Numbered from the stretch's first letter, positions 42,169 to 54,074 are shown. The stretch: DNA of 64,000 nucleotides from Sabethes cyaneus (GCF_943734655.1 NC_071355.1:193513939-193577938); one strand, 5' to 3'. A program made the numbers and translations. Notes: generated from the sequence alone by a model not told the origin.

Positions 42169-42479
42169 CCCAGGTAACCAATAAGCATTTCCAATGCAAT
42201 TTAAAAGCAAGCCGATAAGCATTTAAGTTGCCTTAAATGCTACTTAAATGCTATTTTGGCAAAATATGCGGCCACTTTACTGCTAGCCCTCTTATAGTGC
42301 TGACTATGCTTATTTGCAACTAGTTACCAACAAGAAGAATTTAAATAGAATTGTGGATGCCAATTTACAACAGTTATGCAGTCAAAAAGCTGATAAACAA
42401 CAACCTGCAGTATAAAACGCCAGGGATGCTAATAAACGACTGATTTACTGCTTATTTTAATGCTTATTGGTTACCTGGG
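42169..42479. mobile_element. TA-flanked MITE, cccaggtaaccaataagca ends
   Basis: The left cccaggtaaccaataagcat and the complement of the right end (cccaggtaaccaataagcat) are identical for 20 bp. TA flanks both sides (42167-42168 and 42480-42481). The interior has many aagca/tgctt words. Length 311 bp. It lies in the putative first long intron of the 41-kb gene. Confidence 0.85.
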
Positions 42480-42818
42480 TATTTTCTATAATATGTATTA
42501 TACCTACCTATACGGAAATTCTATCAATTCGAGTCCTTTTCCAGTTTAGTAAAGGTATGCATTGGCTTTTAATGTTGGCTAGTTTTTTGCAATTAGGTAT
42601 GAGTTTTCAAAACCTAATCGTATAGGTAAAATATATTTAGAATGTTTGAAACCAGCCTACTCTCTACCTATACGACTTAGGAACTTCAGACGAATACCGT
42701 GAATACAGTGGAGTTTTGATGCAAACAATGGACTGCGTAATTCTAATTAATTTTAACATCAAAACCACCTGATTCCGCTGCGATATGCAATGCAAAGGTG
42801 GTTTTAGATATGTACCTA

Positions 42819-43987
42819 CCGTGACCGCCCCTAATTCTGCGCATTTTTCTTTATATAAGTATTTTTTAAGATTGTGCATAACTATGATCATTGCGTTATT
42901 TTTTATAAATGTCTGTTGAATATTACGCCATTCACAAATGGGCCATAATATTTGAGAGCGAAATAATTTAACGTGAAACTGAAAGCATTTTATATGGCAG
43001 AAAACATCATCGTTAGCACCAACGCTAAGATTGTCCTGCTAGAAAGTTAACAAATTTATGATCGAAATTCTTTGCAATGATCAAATTACCCAGCATAATT
43101 AGAAAGAATAATTAGTTTTAGTCATGTTTTAGACAAAAAGAGTGATTGCATGCATTGCTTTCCTTAGAAAAATGTGATGCAATAATGGGCAGATTTAGGC
43201 ACAGATTTTTTATTCATGTTCCAAATTCTGCGCAGTAATGTATCCTAAGAAGAAAACACGAAAGAACACGGAACCTCACCCAAATGGCTGAGGTATGGAA
43301 GCATGAAAATTCAAGTAGAATCTTTAACTTCCATTGACTGGAATCCTGTGCTGTGTCTCGGTCCGAACCCACGAGCGCCAATTCATGAAACCATGTCTTC
43401 TATTTTTTTTAATGTCCAACCTCAAGGGGCTGTCAGAGAGTGGGGCAGTGGTTTCTATATGAAAACACAATTTTTGGTATTAGTCTAAAGTGTAATGTTC
43501 AATATGCAGAAAACCCGAATCAATTCGCCCATCACGTTATCGAGAAAAAAATATTTAATATGAAGCAATCAAAATGATAACAATATTCCTTTGCCACCCG
43601 GACAGCACAAGAAGGCCGGATCATGGATTTAATTATGGTAATGGCTAATGTCGGATTTTTTGATGTGCTTCAACGTATATAGACATAAAAAGCATGGCAG
43701 GAGTATTTGTTTTCGCTTTTTGGGTGCGCAGAATTAGGAACAAACATGCGCAGAATTAGGAACATGGACAAGAAAGTGCGCAGAATTAGGCACCGTGGAT
43801 AAGTTTACAAAACGAAAAATATACTCAATTGTTGGTCGACTTATAATTCCCGTATTTTTTACCAGATATTATAGACTGTAGCACTACACGTTGCTGCTAT
43901 CCACTTTGTAATTTAAATCTAAAATACTTAGAATAGCGGAAGAATCATACAAATGTCTTAACTGCGCAGAATATGGTACGTTCACGG
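42819..43987. mobile_element. 1.17-kb TA-flanked element with gcgcagaat repeats
   Basis: The termini ccgtgaccgcccctaattct, gcgca and the complement of the right end (ccgtgaacgtaccatattct, gcgca) are inverted repeats with a few mismatches, flanked by TA (42817-42818 and 43988-43989). The word gcgcagaattaggaac repeats three times near 43735-43800. No transposase frame. Confidence 0.75.
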
Positions 43988-44280
43988 TAGTTGTTATTCA
44001 ACTTTCTTACGCGCTATTTGTACAGAGCACGTAATTATGCGTTACGTGAATCCCTTCAATTTAAAGGAAACTGTTTGTGTGTTAACTGCCGCCGAAAATA
44101 TTTTTTGTGATCCTCCGTTTAGATTTTCTTAAGATTGATTTTAACAAGGTTGAATCGCAAAATTGGTTCCAAAATAATCTAAAGATAAGATTTTATATAT
44201 AAGATAATAAAGATAAGACATTACGATAATTGGTTAGCTAATAACGCAGTGATTTACAGATTGATTTGCAATATTTTTAC

Positions 44281-44757
44281 TATTTTTTTTTTGAAACGAT
44301 GGTTCTACAATTGATGAAGGGACGGTAGGGGAAAGAAATGAAAATTTTTTGGTGAAGGAGGGGGAAGAGCGGAAAAGGAAGGGGGGGGTATTGGTAGCTA
44401 TGCTTGACAAGTAGTCATTTTGACTCCTACCTTTTGTCCAATGCTGGAAAGTGCATGAGTCGAACCAAGCTGTAATCTGAGATTATAACCGGAAATCTCA
44501 GATTACAGCTTGGTTCGACTCATGCACTTTCCAGCATTGGACAAAAGGTAGGAGTCAAAATGACTACTTGTCAAGCATAGCTACCAATACCCCCCCCCCC
44601 CCTTCCTTTTCCGCTCTTCCCCCTCCTTCACCAAAAAATTTTCATTTCTTTCCCCTACCGTCCCTTCATCAATTGTAGAACCATCGTTTCAAAAAAAAAT
44701 ATTAAATATATGTATGACCTCATTCCAAGGTCAAGACTAAAATCTTGAGATTAGTCT
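44281..44757. mobile_element. SINE-derived hairpin element, copy 2 (near-perfect)
   Basis: The left arm (about 44284-44484) and right arm (44494-44699) of about 200 bp are practically identical in complement, differing mainly in G/C-run length (8 versus 13). They are separated by only 9 nt. The arms carry the words gaaccaagctgtaatctgag, gactcctaccttttgtccaa and gatgaagggacggtagggg. A single-copy tail ends ttgagattagtcta, as in copy 1. An 11-bp direct repeat aatatttttac flanks the unit (44270-44280 and 44758-44768). The recent age is inferred from arm identity. Confidence 0.85.
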
Positions 44758-44974
44758 AATATTTTTACGCCAATCGATTGAAATCGTGCGCTTGACGAAG
44801 ATTGAATTAGTCATTTCTGGTCTTTAAAAATTCAGTTAAAATCTTTTTAGTGATTTTCTCCATGATATGTAAACATTCCAAGCACGAGCGACATTGCTGT
44901 AAGCGGTCTGATTAGGATTTGTGGAGCAATTATTGTCGTCGTAGTAGACGTCATTATAAAAGGAAAATTTTGAA

Positions 44975-45640
44975 GTTTCGAGTTTAATGTTTATAGGAAA
45001 CCCATGACCACTAAATGGGTAATACCTAGTACTTCAAATCATTATTTTCAACACAAAATGGCGTCTTTCCATCATATGATCCGTCAAATCGTAGCAATCG
45101 TTGGCCCTCAGTAGGGAAGCGAATCAAATCGAAATAGATCATATTTTTGAAATTGCCGTACTTAATGGCTATGATAGAAATACTATTCAATTCATTGTTG
45201 ATAAGAAACGTAAGCTCTAGTATAGAAAATGTTGGTGTAACGCTCATAACAGAAAAGAACACCTGAAAAACGTAGCGGTTGAATATGATACGATGTTAAC
45301 ATAACAATTTCATTCAAAATTAAAAAGATTGGGTTTAGGTATTGATACACCAGTAGAAATAACTAAATCAAAACTAGATTGGAGTCCACTGAAGACAAAA
45401 TTGAGTTGTTAAACAGAGCAGGGGTTCACAAAATTGCTTGCAGCCACTGTGAAAAGTTTACATTGGACAAACTAAACGAAACTTAGGAACTCGTTTTGAA
45501 GAACACGTGGTCGAAGTCTTCAAAGCAGGAAAAGAGACGATAAAACGAGACTGTCATTTTAGGGCCAAAGTAGCGGAACATATCGTTGATGAAGATCAGC
45601 CATTAACCCTGGACAATATTCATCTCGACCGCCCACCGTG
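44975..45640 (+). pseudogene. Penelope-like element relic (RT end and GIY-YIG)
   Basis: In one frame from about 44982: FNVYRKPMTTKWVIPSTSN, then HYFQHKMASFHHMIRQ, the pattern at the end of the Penelope-like RT (YRKP..T..yiP..S.H...HK.A.FH). Then come diverged, stop-containing stretches, followed near 45423-45640 by GVHKIACSHCEKF and, after a frameshift, YIGQTKRNLGTRFEEH, the GIY-YIG nuclease motif with its conserved arginine, then VAEHIVDEDQP. The order RT then GIY-YIG is diagnostic of the Penelope class. At least three stops or frameshifts make it dead. Upstream RT is absent. Confidence 0.75.
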
Positions 45641-45644
45641 TAAG

Positions 45645-45830
45645 TTGCAGTTGGTTTCGAGCTACGATGCTGGTCTAACAAGCCAGACGTCGTGTATTCG
45701 AATCTCGGCTAGGCGGTGCTGCTAGATAAAGTTAGTACGATTGTTGCACTAGCCCCGTAACTGTCTTATGTTCTAGTAACCGGCTGTGAGATCTGTCAAT
45801 AAAGAAGGGTCAAGTCTTAGAAAGCACGTT
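45645..45830 (+). repeat. tRNA-derived SINE
   Basis: An A-box-like tacgatgctggtc near 45663 and a B-box-like gtattcgaatctc near 45693 mark a tRNA-like head. They are followed by a body (gcactagccccgtaactgtc, ttatgttctagtaaccggct) and a 3' end gtcaataaagaagggtcaag. Related copies are at 57230-57395 (+) and 28140-28290 (-). It lies directly after the Penelope relic. Confidence 0.65.
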
Positions 45831-46290
45831 TTAAACCCAAGGTTTTGCTTTTTTTGGAAGTTGAATCCTCACTTCTTAACAATAACCCGGGGAACAGTAT
45901 TTCGTGGCTCTTCAAATTTATTCCTAACCTTGCTCGAACTTGGCGCGGAACTTCTATCCCTCGAAGCGACATGTTTGTCAAGTTAAAATTTTGTTGTATA
46001 TCCATTCTGGTACTGTTTGCACGTTCCGGTAACCTTGTTTTACAATCTTTTTAAAGTAGATACTTCAAGATAGATATTTTGTGTACGAATCACTCATGTA
46101 TGAATATTTCGTCAATTTGTTATACATAAGTACAATTGAACGGAAGACTCCATAACAAGAAGACTGGTAACCAATATTCAAGAGACATTAACCTCGTTAG
46201 TTTTTACAAATAGCTCTGGTAGTCTCCGGGGCTCCAGTTCTTCGTTACTTATCATAAGTTCGACGTCGCTAAAAATATTTGAACGCAGAA
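45831..46290. other. No gene recognised
   Basis: Unassigned DNA; open frames at 45786-46054 overlap on both strands and have no features. Confidence 0.3.
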
Positions 46291-46725
46291 GATGTGAAAG
46301 TTTGCCAAAAAATACCTGATTTGGCAAGCAACATGCTACTGTGGAAAGCGGATTACCCTAATCGGGACAACCGGGATATTCAATGGGCAGGTGTACCTAA
46401 AGGGATGCTTCTAAAAGTATCCAGTTAAACTTTTGAGATCATAGAATGATTCTACGTCTCTCTGGGTTTGTACCATTACTCGAAATATCTTCTGAACTGG
46501 TACAAGGCGAAGGAGGTCAATTTGGTGCCGAAGTATCACAATGGCCGCATTGTGATAGTGAAAAGTGAAAGGCTATCATGAAACAAGTACTTCGATAACA
46601 TCCTGAGGAAATGAAATCGTCTTTTTTCGAACAAACAACGGAGTACAATACGAAAAAGTTGGTCCAAACGTTGTTCAAGGTCTTATTAGTAGTGCTTAGA
46701 ACCAGGTTCGTACATTTGCATTTAA
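46291..46725 (+). pseudogene. ITmD37E-like transposase fragment
   Basis: The frame from about 46306 reads AKKYLIWQATCYCGKRITLI, GTTGIFNGQVYLKGCF. In another frame near 46491 comes LNWYKAKEVNLVPK, and near 46578 MKQVLR(stop)HPEEMK, then TKKLVQTLFK. These are the middle and C-terminal blocks of ITmD37E transposases, in the right order. Stops and frameshifts are present. The N-terminal third is absent. The same family is at 17040-18480. Confidence 0.65.
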
Positions 46726-48145
46726 TAATAGAGTTGAGTAAAACCAACATGCAGCACCAAAACTCCTCCAGGATCGCATTTTTTGCCAAGCAAAATTTCG
46801 GACAAAAAATTTCTCATGACATGCAATTTGCAAATTACTGAATGTATGCAGAAATAGTTATTTAAGAAGAATAGCTTTTTCTACCGTTTTCATCCAGTTT
46901 GGCATTGGCACTTCGTTTACTGTATTACCCAAAATAGAAATCATAAACCGTTTGTCCGCTTATCAGAGTAAAATTACTTTTTTAGATTTGTTTGATCAAC
47001 ATTACACAAATTACATGTGAATTGTATTTACTGTACGAGCCTGTTGTAAGCCCAAATGCATTTCTGGTTCAGGGTTGAAAAGAGTAGATGTCAGGCCTGA
47101 AAGTTGTTTAAAATAACATTGACCAGTGAGCTGTTGTACATACAATGCCTTTCGTATTAGGTTTTTTTTCTCATCGTTACATGCATTATTGGCTTTCCTT
47201 ATATCCATCACTATAACCAGTACCGATTGATCCCTCGAAGCAGCAGCGTCATCTTACAGCATAGCATCACCCAGTTTTCCATCCGCACAGCAAGACCCGA
47301 TGGGATTCTGCCAACCAGTGCAGACTGCAATATCCTTTGCGCGCTGATAACAAGCGGCACTACTGTAACTGTGTGTTAGGAAAACTCGTACGACAGTTAG
47401 TTGCAACTGGTCGTATAGATATGCAGCAATGTGTGGTACATGCGGAAAAAATTAAATGAGTTTTTACTATCAAATAGTTTCTCATATCCTATCGTATGCA
47501 TGTGGTTAAAAGCGAATGATCTAAGAAAAAACTTATCTGTGATAAAGGATGCACATTGAACAGAGAAATTTATACTAGTTCTGTTGTCTGCTGTGCAATT
47601 TTAATGTAAATGTAAATATAAAGTGCCTACATTGTAATGTAGCACCTAGGTTTTGCTGTATTTAATAATTTTTATTTTCGTGTTGTGCCAATTTTTGTAA
47701 TTTTATACCGAATAATGCAATGTTAAATTTTCAAATTTGATCAATTGTTTATTACCTTGTCTTACACTATCAATTTACTTGTCTATAGGAGATTTCTCAT
47801 GAAAAACTGAAGCTTAAAACGTATGTATCACAAAACAATTTCCTATCAAATCTTCATCTTTATCTTTTCTTCTTATTGTATCAAGACCAAAGAGGTTATT
47901 GAAATTTAATTATAATTAAATTTCTAATATAAAGCAATTTTCACCTTATATTACTTGATTGGCATAATTATAACGTTAAATAACATGATCCTAACAAAAT
48001 AGTTAAGCATCTGTCTATCTTCTATCTATATTTATAAAAGGCTTGTCTATAGCCAAAACCAGGTCACTGACAAGACGTCATAAGAGGCTTGCCGGTAATA
48101 AAAAACAGCCCCTGTCAGGTCGTCATGCTTTCGAAGCAATGAGTT
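46726..48145. other. No gene recognised
   Basis: AT-rich DNA with no repeat copies recognised. A short less AT-rich stretch lies around 47230-47400 (cgaagcagcagcgtcatctt) without a frame of note. Confidence 0.35.
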
Positions 48146-48149
48146 CTAT

Positions 48150-48770
48150 TCTCAGTCACCTCACTGGTCGACTGCTGGACTGCTCGATTGCTCAACTGGT
48201 CGACTAGACTGCTCGATTGGACTGGTCGACTAAACTGCTCGACTTGATTGCTCGCCTGGATTGTTCGATTCGACTGCTCGAGTCACCTGCTGGATTGGAC
48301 AGATCAACTTGACTGCTTGACTGAACAGCTAGACTTAACTACTCGATCTAACTGTTCAACTCATTTGCTCGACATACTACTCGACCCGACTGCTCGTTTC
48401 AACTTCTCAACTCATCTGCTCGATTTACTACTCGACCCGAGTGCATCGAGCACTTAGCTCGATTGAACTGCTCGCCTGAGCTGTTCGACTTAACCAGTCG
48501 ACTAGACTGCTTGACTAAACTGTTAGATTCGACTGCTCGACTCAACTGTCCGATTAGACTAATCGATTCAACTGTTCGACTGAATTACTCGGCTCAACTG
48601 CTCAATTCTACTGTTCGAATCGGCTGCTCGACTTACTACTCGACTCGACTGCTCGATTCCACTGCTCGACTAGATTCCCCGATTTAACTGCTCGACTTGA
48701 CTTGACAGCTGCTCGATTGAACAGCTTGGTTCAACTGCTCAATTTGACTACTTGACTCGAAATGCTCGTC
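48150..48770. repeat. 13-bp minisatellite, unit actgctcgattcg
   Basis: About 45 diverged units of a 13-mer such as actgctcgactca, actgttcgactga or actgctcgattcg follow one another for about 620 bp. Three units make 39 bp, so the frames at 48248-48457 and 48463-48687 read as 13-residue protein repeats (LLDSTARLNC-type). They are by-products of the repeat, not a gene. Confidence 0.8.
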
Positions 48771-49104
48771 GCGATATCAACGTGCCACTCATTTGAAGCA
48801 GCAGAAAATGGAGGGTTCAGAGTCACTCACACAAAGGGCCATTTTGTCCATATATAGAATCAGTAGAATGGAGATTAGCATTAGCATCAGCATTAGCATA
48901 TGAGGTTGCACACATCGTAGATGGCTCTATAATCGCATTATATACCTGGCTACGTCCGAACAACCGCAGGGGAAGCGGGTAGGAATGTTAGCGATAGCAT
49001 CTAGTTTTGAAAGTGCAGGGAACCCGTACTACTTTCATAGATGTTACAAGAAAACAGAGGATATCGTGTTAGCAAGGCAAGGTAAACAATAAAGATCATG
49101 AGGA
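48771..49104. other. No gene; short attagc microsatellite
   Basis: A run attagcattagcatcagcat and similar is at 48873-48900. Otherwise no feature. Confidence 0.35.
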
Positions 49105-49810
49105 TTCAATAACAAAGTATGATATATAGTATGAATGGAGTATATGGGGACAAAAATAGAACAATCTCACCAGCAATCCATCGAGGGAAATATAATTGCG
49201 TCATGTGAGTTTCCATCTAATATCCAATAATTTAATTTTTCGTTCTGTTATTGTACCTTGCAGCAATTTTACGAGTCCCACGCAAATATGTTTTTTAATA
49301 ATAATTATCCTGTACTTACTAAATACACTGAAACTATGCTTGTCAAGCAAGGAGGGGTGCAGTGGGGAGGCAATAACAAAAAACTGATGGTTCAAATTGC
49401 TAAATTGCAAACATGTGTGGTAAACGCAGAAAATAACCACGCTAATAATTTTCGCGTGGGACTCTAAATAGGTGGAAACTCCACAATATCCATGTGCATT
49501 TTTTAAACTTGTTACGACCAAAGTTTTCATTGTATAGTAGGAGGTACTTGATGAGCTACGACCGAAAACACGAAACAAATAATTCAAATAACATATTAAC
49601 CTGTACTAAGTCCTTGTGGTTCAGTTGCTTGTCCAAAATCTCAGTTTTGAGATCAGGCATCTGGGAACCACGCGGCATCGTACCTCCTAGCTTAGCTACT
49701 CAATAGAGTATTACCGGATATGGCCGCGTGGAATGGCTAGATAGCAGCTTGGGCTGGCAAAAGCTATGTTGGTCGCTTTCCTGTTAGTCTTTCCCATTTC
49801 ATTCCCTCCG
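49105..49810. repeat. Dispersed repeat family R1, copy 2
   Basis: Matches 4139-5135 in order: tatggggacaaaaatagaac, gtgagtttccat, a middle part with acagtaggaggtactt-like words, tcagttttgagatcaggcat and tagcttagctactcaataga. Relative to copy 1 it lacks the 490-bp insertion but carries a small MITE at 49267-49469. Confidence 0.6.
49267..49469. mobile_element. MITE with TIR gagtcccacgc, ~200 bp
   Basis: gagtcccacgc (49273-49283) and its exact complement gcgtgggactc (49454-49464), with further partial complementarity outside and inside, frame about 200 bp that copy 1 of repeat R1 lacks. Overlapping frames on both strands (49258-49467 plus; 49587-49201 minus) run through it and are not supported as genes. 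Confidence 0.6.
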
Positions 49811-50159
49811 TTAAATAAAACGCAATGCGAGCATAAAAATTATTTGTTTCATTTTCGGGATATGATTTTTTATGTAGATCTTAGAGCTATATTATTGTAA
49901 TTGAAAGATCTTTCAATTCACATGCCGTAATGCAAATAAATCTTCGCAAGCACTGGCTCAACCAGTATTTTATAATTTCATAACCACTAATATGGGGAGA
50001 AATTTATGTCAAATGGAGGACGAATTTGGAATCGCTATGGGCGAAATGTGGTAATAAAGGTTGCTCTCAAATTGGAGTTTTCTTTATTCGAAATAGCCAG
50101 AATCGATGAAATATCAATATATAGTCATATTTCAATGAGTTCAGGCCCACATGGTTTTA
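49811..50159. other. No gene recognised
   Basis: AT-rich DNA between two repeats; nothing recognised. Confidence 0.3.
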
Positions 50160-50930
50160 TTATACTACTAGCTGATTGCCCGGTCTCACTCTCAGCTACT
50201 TGTATATTTGTTATTGTAACAAAAATCTTGTCTTGTCTCTCAGCTACTTGTATATCTGTTATTCTAACAAAAATTCTCATATTGCAAGAAACAAAACCCT
50301 TTTTCTTCATTTGAATGTGTCTACACTTTATCAGATCCCCCTCCTGTTGTTCGCCAATCAGTTGTATATCTTCTTTTTGGTAATCCCTATAGAGCAAGAC
50401 AAAGCCTTTTCTGCTTTTTTGAACCTCCCCCATATCAATGGTCACCCTATTCCCTCTACCAGCAATCTCTCTCGTCGTTCAGCCACTTATTCATTTGTTA
50501 ATTTTTGTATTGTACAACTGCTATCTTTCCGAATGCAAGAGAAACGCAACCCCTTTTACTTATTTGGATCATCCCCCCTCCTTGGTGCAGACCATCCCCC
50601 ATTTTGTCAACCCCATGTGATACTTCTTTTAAGTCCAGGAACATGTGTTCCAGGTTTAATGGAGAACCGTTTAAGCGTTTCTGAGTTATGGCAGAACATA
50701 CATTCAGACTCACGTTTCTCGTCGCCCAAACTCCTCTTCTGTCACGTAGCCAAATCTTATCTATTTGACCTCTGAAAATTCCTATAGCTGAAGAGAATCA
50801 AAATCCCCAGTGCTGATTCCTCCCCAAGGAATGTGTGTACCAAGTTTGGTGAAATACGGTCAAGGCGTTATGGCAGAACATGTATACATACGGTTCACTT
50901 TTATATATATATAGATATTGATTTATTCAT
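50160..50930 (+). repeat. Dispersed repeat starting actagctgattgcccgg
   Basis: The block starts tactagctgattgcccggtc and ends in ttatatatatatagat. Inside, a ~55-bp unit (ctcagctacttgtatatctg, ttattctaacaaaaat) is duplicated, followed by units of the type aggtttaatggagaaccgtt, gagttatggcagaaca and gtgtaccaagtttggtg. Such blocks are frequent interspersed repeats in insects. The 199-codon frame at 50176-50775 is a by-product. Class uncertain. Confidence 0.6.
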
Positions 50931-51630
50931 ATTTAAACTTTAAATACTGATAAAATTAGCGAATTCTGGGATCGTTACACTACGATTCTGCGAACTTCGT
51001 TACACATATCAATTAAGTTTTTAAGTTTTGTTTTCTCAAGTATTGCTGGGTTAGTACAATAACTTTAAATATTATGATAAGGCCAAAATAAGCCTAATGC
51101 AATACTTCCCGATTGCAAACAGAAAAGGAGTGGGCATCACGCGATTCGCCGGAAAATTTTGCATAGGATCACTTATATTTTATCAGCCGACCGGCGGTTC
51201 CTGAATTGCGTTCGTTTTTTGTTTCGTTTTTTTCCCATAGTGCATAGTGGCTGGCGGTTGTTTTAAATTGGCCCAATTACCATATCAAACCAAAGAGAAA
51301 GCGGAGAAAATTATTTTAACCTGTGCCGCTGAGTGCACTACGCATCTAAGTCTGCCAAACTTCGGGGGTCTGTGGGAGGCGGCCGCGAAAGTGGCAAAGT
51401 AGCATTTGTACCGCGAGCTTGCATCATCCCGTATATCTTTTGAATATCTTTTCGCTCTATTGACAAAAATTTATGTCAATGTCAGATGAACCGTACGATT
51501 TAGGTGCTTATTTTCTATAGGTATCCAGTTTATTAGGCCTGCCCGACTCAGACCATTAACATATTCCAGCAAATCGGTCTGACTACTTCCAAAAACTATA
51601 ACTGCGCGGTCGAATATTTTGACTTAATTT
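50931..51630. other. No gene recognised
   Basis: Includes a segment (50985-51065) similar to 16660-16750 and a gcggccgc word at 51381-51388. No coding evidence. Confidence 0.3.
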
Positions 51631-51765
51631 TGATTCATTTGACTGTACTGCTCCAACTAAGCAAAATTCGAAAAATTTATGTATGGAGCATTTGTAGAAC
51701 TAGTAATTGTCTACAATATTGCTCAATAGAATAATGCTTTGCTGTATTTACGGTGTTGCTGAACA
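51631..51765. repeat. Single arm related to the 17.9-kb hairpin
   Basis: gattcatttgactgtact, aagcaaaattcgaaaaatt, catttgtagaact, gtctacaatattgct and ttgctgtatttacgg follow the order of one arm of 17935-18304. The inverted partner is absent. It is more diverged than the two arms are from each other. Confidence 0.55.
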
Positions 51766-53770
51766 TTCATTTGGTTATCAGAGGGGTCGCAACCCCACCA
51801 ATCCCGAAACTATTCAATAGCGATCCATCCATGTTTAAAAACCTTCAAACGGGAAACTAGCAGTCATTAACTTTTCATCGGAGCGCCCAATTTCGGAAGC
51901 AGTGTTTGGGCCCAAAAGCGGGGTTTTGTTTATAGAAATGTATTCTTCTTACCTATCTGAACACAGCGAATATGTTTTCATGAACAAAATTGTTGTTTCA
52001 AACAAAAAAAAAACTGCTTTTGAAATTTGCAAAATCGATGACGATTAATTTCACCTTACCAAGAGTGCTCAATCACGAAATCCGTCAAAAGTAACCCACA
52101 AGGCCCTTTTCAATGCCACCAAAAGAACTGAAATCGGTTTCGCTGTTGCTGAGAAAATGAAGCGAAAATAAAACAAAAATTCATACAATCAGACCAAGAG
52201 ATATTAGTTCATTTTTTAAAACATTATATTAACTCAACTGGAATATGTGATATTATTATGCTAGTCCTAATCAGGAAGCCCTTTTTTATTCGAAATTATA
52301 AACTATTCTCTGAAGGAAGGCAAAACTTCATTCATCAACAGAAAAGAAAAGAAAAAAACAAATTACCGGGCCTTGCTTACTTCATTCTGTCCGTGCTACC
52401 CAGTAGGTAGGTAGCTAGTATAACTGATATGCACACCATCAGCACAAATGAGAGAATACCACAGACAGAAGTAGATATTCACTGTTCGACAAACGGGGCT
52501 CCACAGCGGAAAACGTTACTCGAGTAACACAGTGCAACCTCTAGCCACAACGTGACCCAAACTATCGAATAGCGGACAAAACAATGCCATAAATTTCAGC
52601 ATCAAGTACGTCCGTATGTTCTCACATATGTCGACCCTTCACAATGTGTTTGTGAAAATTTGATCCTCACCAGTAGGCATAGTTGGAAATAAATATTTAA
52701 TAAAGCTCAAAAAGTATACTATAAATTTATCAATAGTTCCACTATACTATGCGCCTAGCAATGTGAAGACAAATACTCTTACACTATTCCACCGACAGTA
52801 AGGGGAAACGACTTGGACGCAATATAGCATTATTCATTACCAGCCTGTGGCACACAGTCAGCCTCCCATACAAACGAGCGGGCATGCATGCAATGTGAAC
52901 CGATGTGAATGAGTTTTACATCAGGGAACTTGCAATTGCAAAGCTCAGAGCTTCTAATCTAGCATTCCTGCGCTTCTCGATGTCGTGTGAATCATTTTTG
53001 CTTCATTTTCATGTCGCGCCAAGTTCGCCGCACATTCTAAAGTTCAGTTTCTGTATTATCACTTTCGGACTGCGAGAGGAAAAAAAAATTATCAACATAT
53101 TTCGAATCAGTTGTCGTCATCGGCAAAGGTGCCATGCTTATCATCACGCGGTTCAACATGTTTACGATTTGCCCAGTTAGTGCCAAGCCGACGGTGACGG
53201 GAGACGGGAGTATGCTCTCCGCTAAAAGCCAAAACTTCTTTCATGTGATTGTCTCTCTTGTCTGGTCGCGTCTACTCGCGGAGAGATTAAATCAATGGCT
53301 TAGAATGCCTGCAAGCAACAACAAAAATCAGTGTTGTACAAAATGATTCGCGGTTTGATGAACAAATATCTGTGACCTCGACAAAGTATTTGCTTCTAGC
53401 CTAAACAACGACTACGTTTGTGTTATTTTAGAAAGTGTTGTTTTTTGGATAGGTCAAATATTCGTGATTACATTCATTGGAAAATGGAAAGTATATTTCG
53501 TCTTGGCGAAATCGATTTTCCTATTCGGAATGTAGTAGAAGTGTAAGGTTCCAGAAAAGCACAAATCTTTCCCATGATTGTGAGGCACGTGCTGCTCGAG
53601 CCAAGGATGCTGAAAGTTCCAGAAGTTATCAAACTTTGTCTTAAACCTGACATTTCTGTATTATGGCCTGATCAGGATTCTGATTAGGTGCTCTTTAAAC
53701 AGGTTTAAGCAACACATCTGATATGTCAAAAGACCACCGAAGTACTGGTAAACCGTATTGGTCGTGCTTT
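51766..53770. other. No gene recognised
   Basis: Mixed DNA. A 91-codon frame at 52905-53180 and a 70-codon frame at 53134-53346 (plus) overlap and show no family features or splice support. A stretch with catcgtcatcatcg-like words does not form a clear array. Confidence 0.3.
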
Positions 53771-53776
53771 TCCATA

Positions 53777-54026
53777 TGGTCGATGTTAAATCAGACCGTA
53801 CCAAGTCGCAAAATTTAAACAACTGTGTTAATGACAGCAAACCATCTAGAATTTTCTAAGGTACATTTCACTCTAAACAGACTACATAAATGAAGCGAAC
53901 AGCCAGAGTTATGAGATGATTTCGAACGATTGATAGCTATAAACCATACAGTGCAGCAAACTTTGATCGCGTTTTTCTCGAAATCAGAGTTTTATCACTT
54001 GGTTTGGTCTGACTTAACACCGACCA
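53777..54026. mobile_element. TA-flanked MITE, tggtcgatgttaa ends, 250 bp
   Basis: The left tggtcgatgttaaatcagac and the complement of the right end (tggtcggtgttaagtcagac) form inverted repeats of about 40 bp, with TA on each side (53775-53776 and 54027-54028). No coding capacity. Confidence 0.75.
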
Positions 54027-54074
54027 TATCATAGTGGATCTGAGTTTTGATACGAAAATTTATGGGCAAAGTTA

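Noticed and set aside
48248..48687. Two adjacent frames of 70 and 74 codons with repeated LLDSTARLNC-type words
   Set aside because: Produced by the 13-bp minisatellite.
48150..48770. CRISPR-like array
   Set aside because: Units follow each other without unique spacers and are diverged; the genome is eukaryotic.
50176..50775. 199-codon open frame on the plus strand
   Set aside because: It lies wholly inside an interspersed repeat, contains a translated internal duplication (LSYLYICY twice) and shows no domain; the opposite strand is open too.
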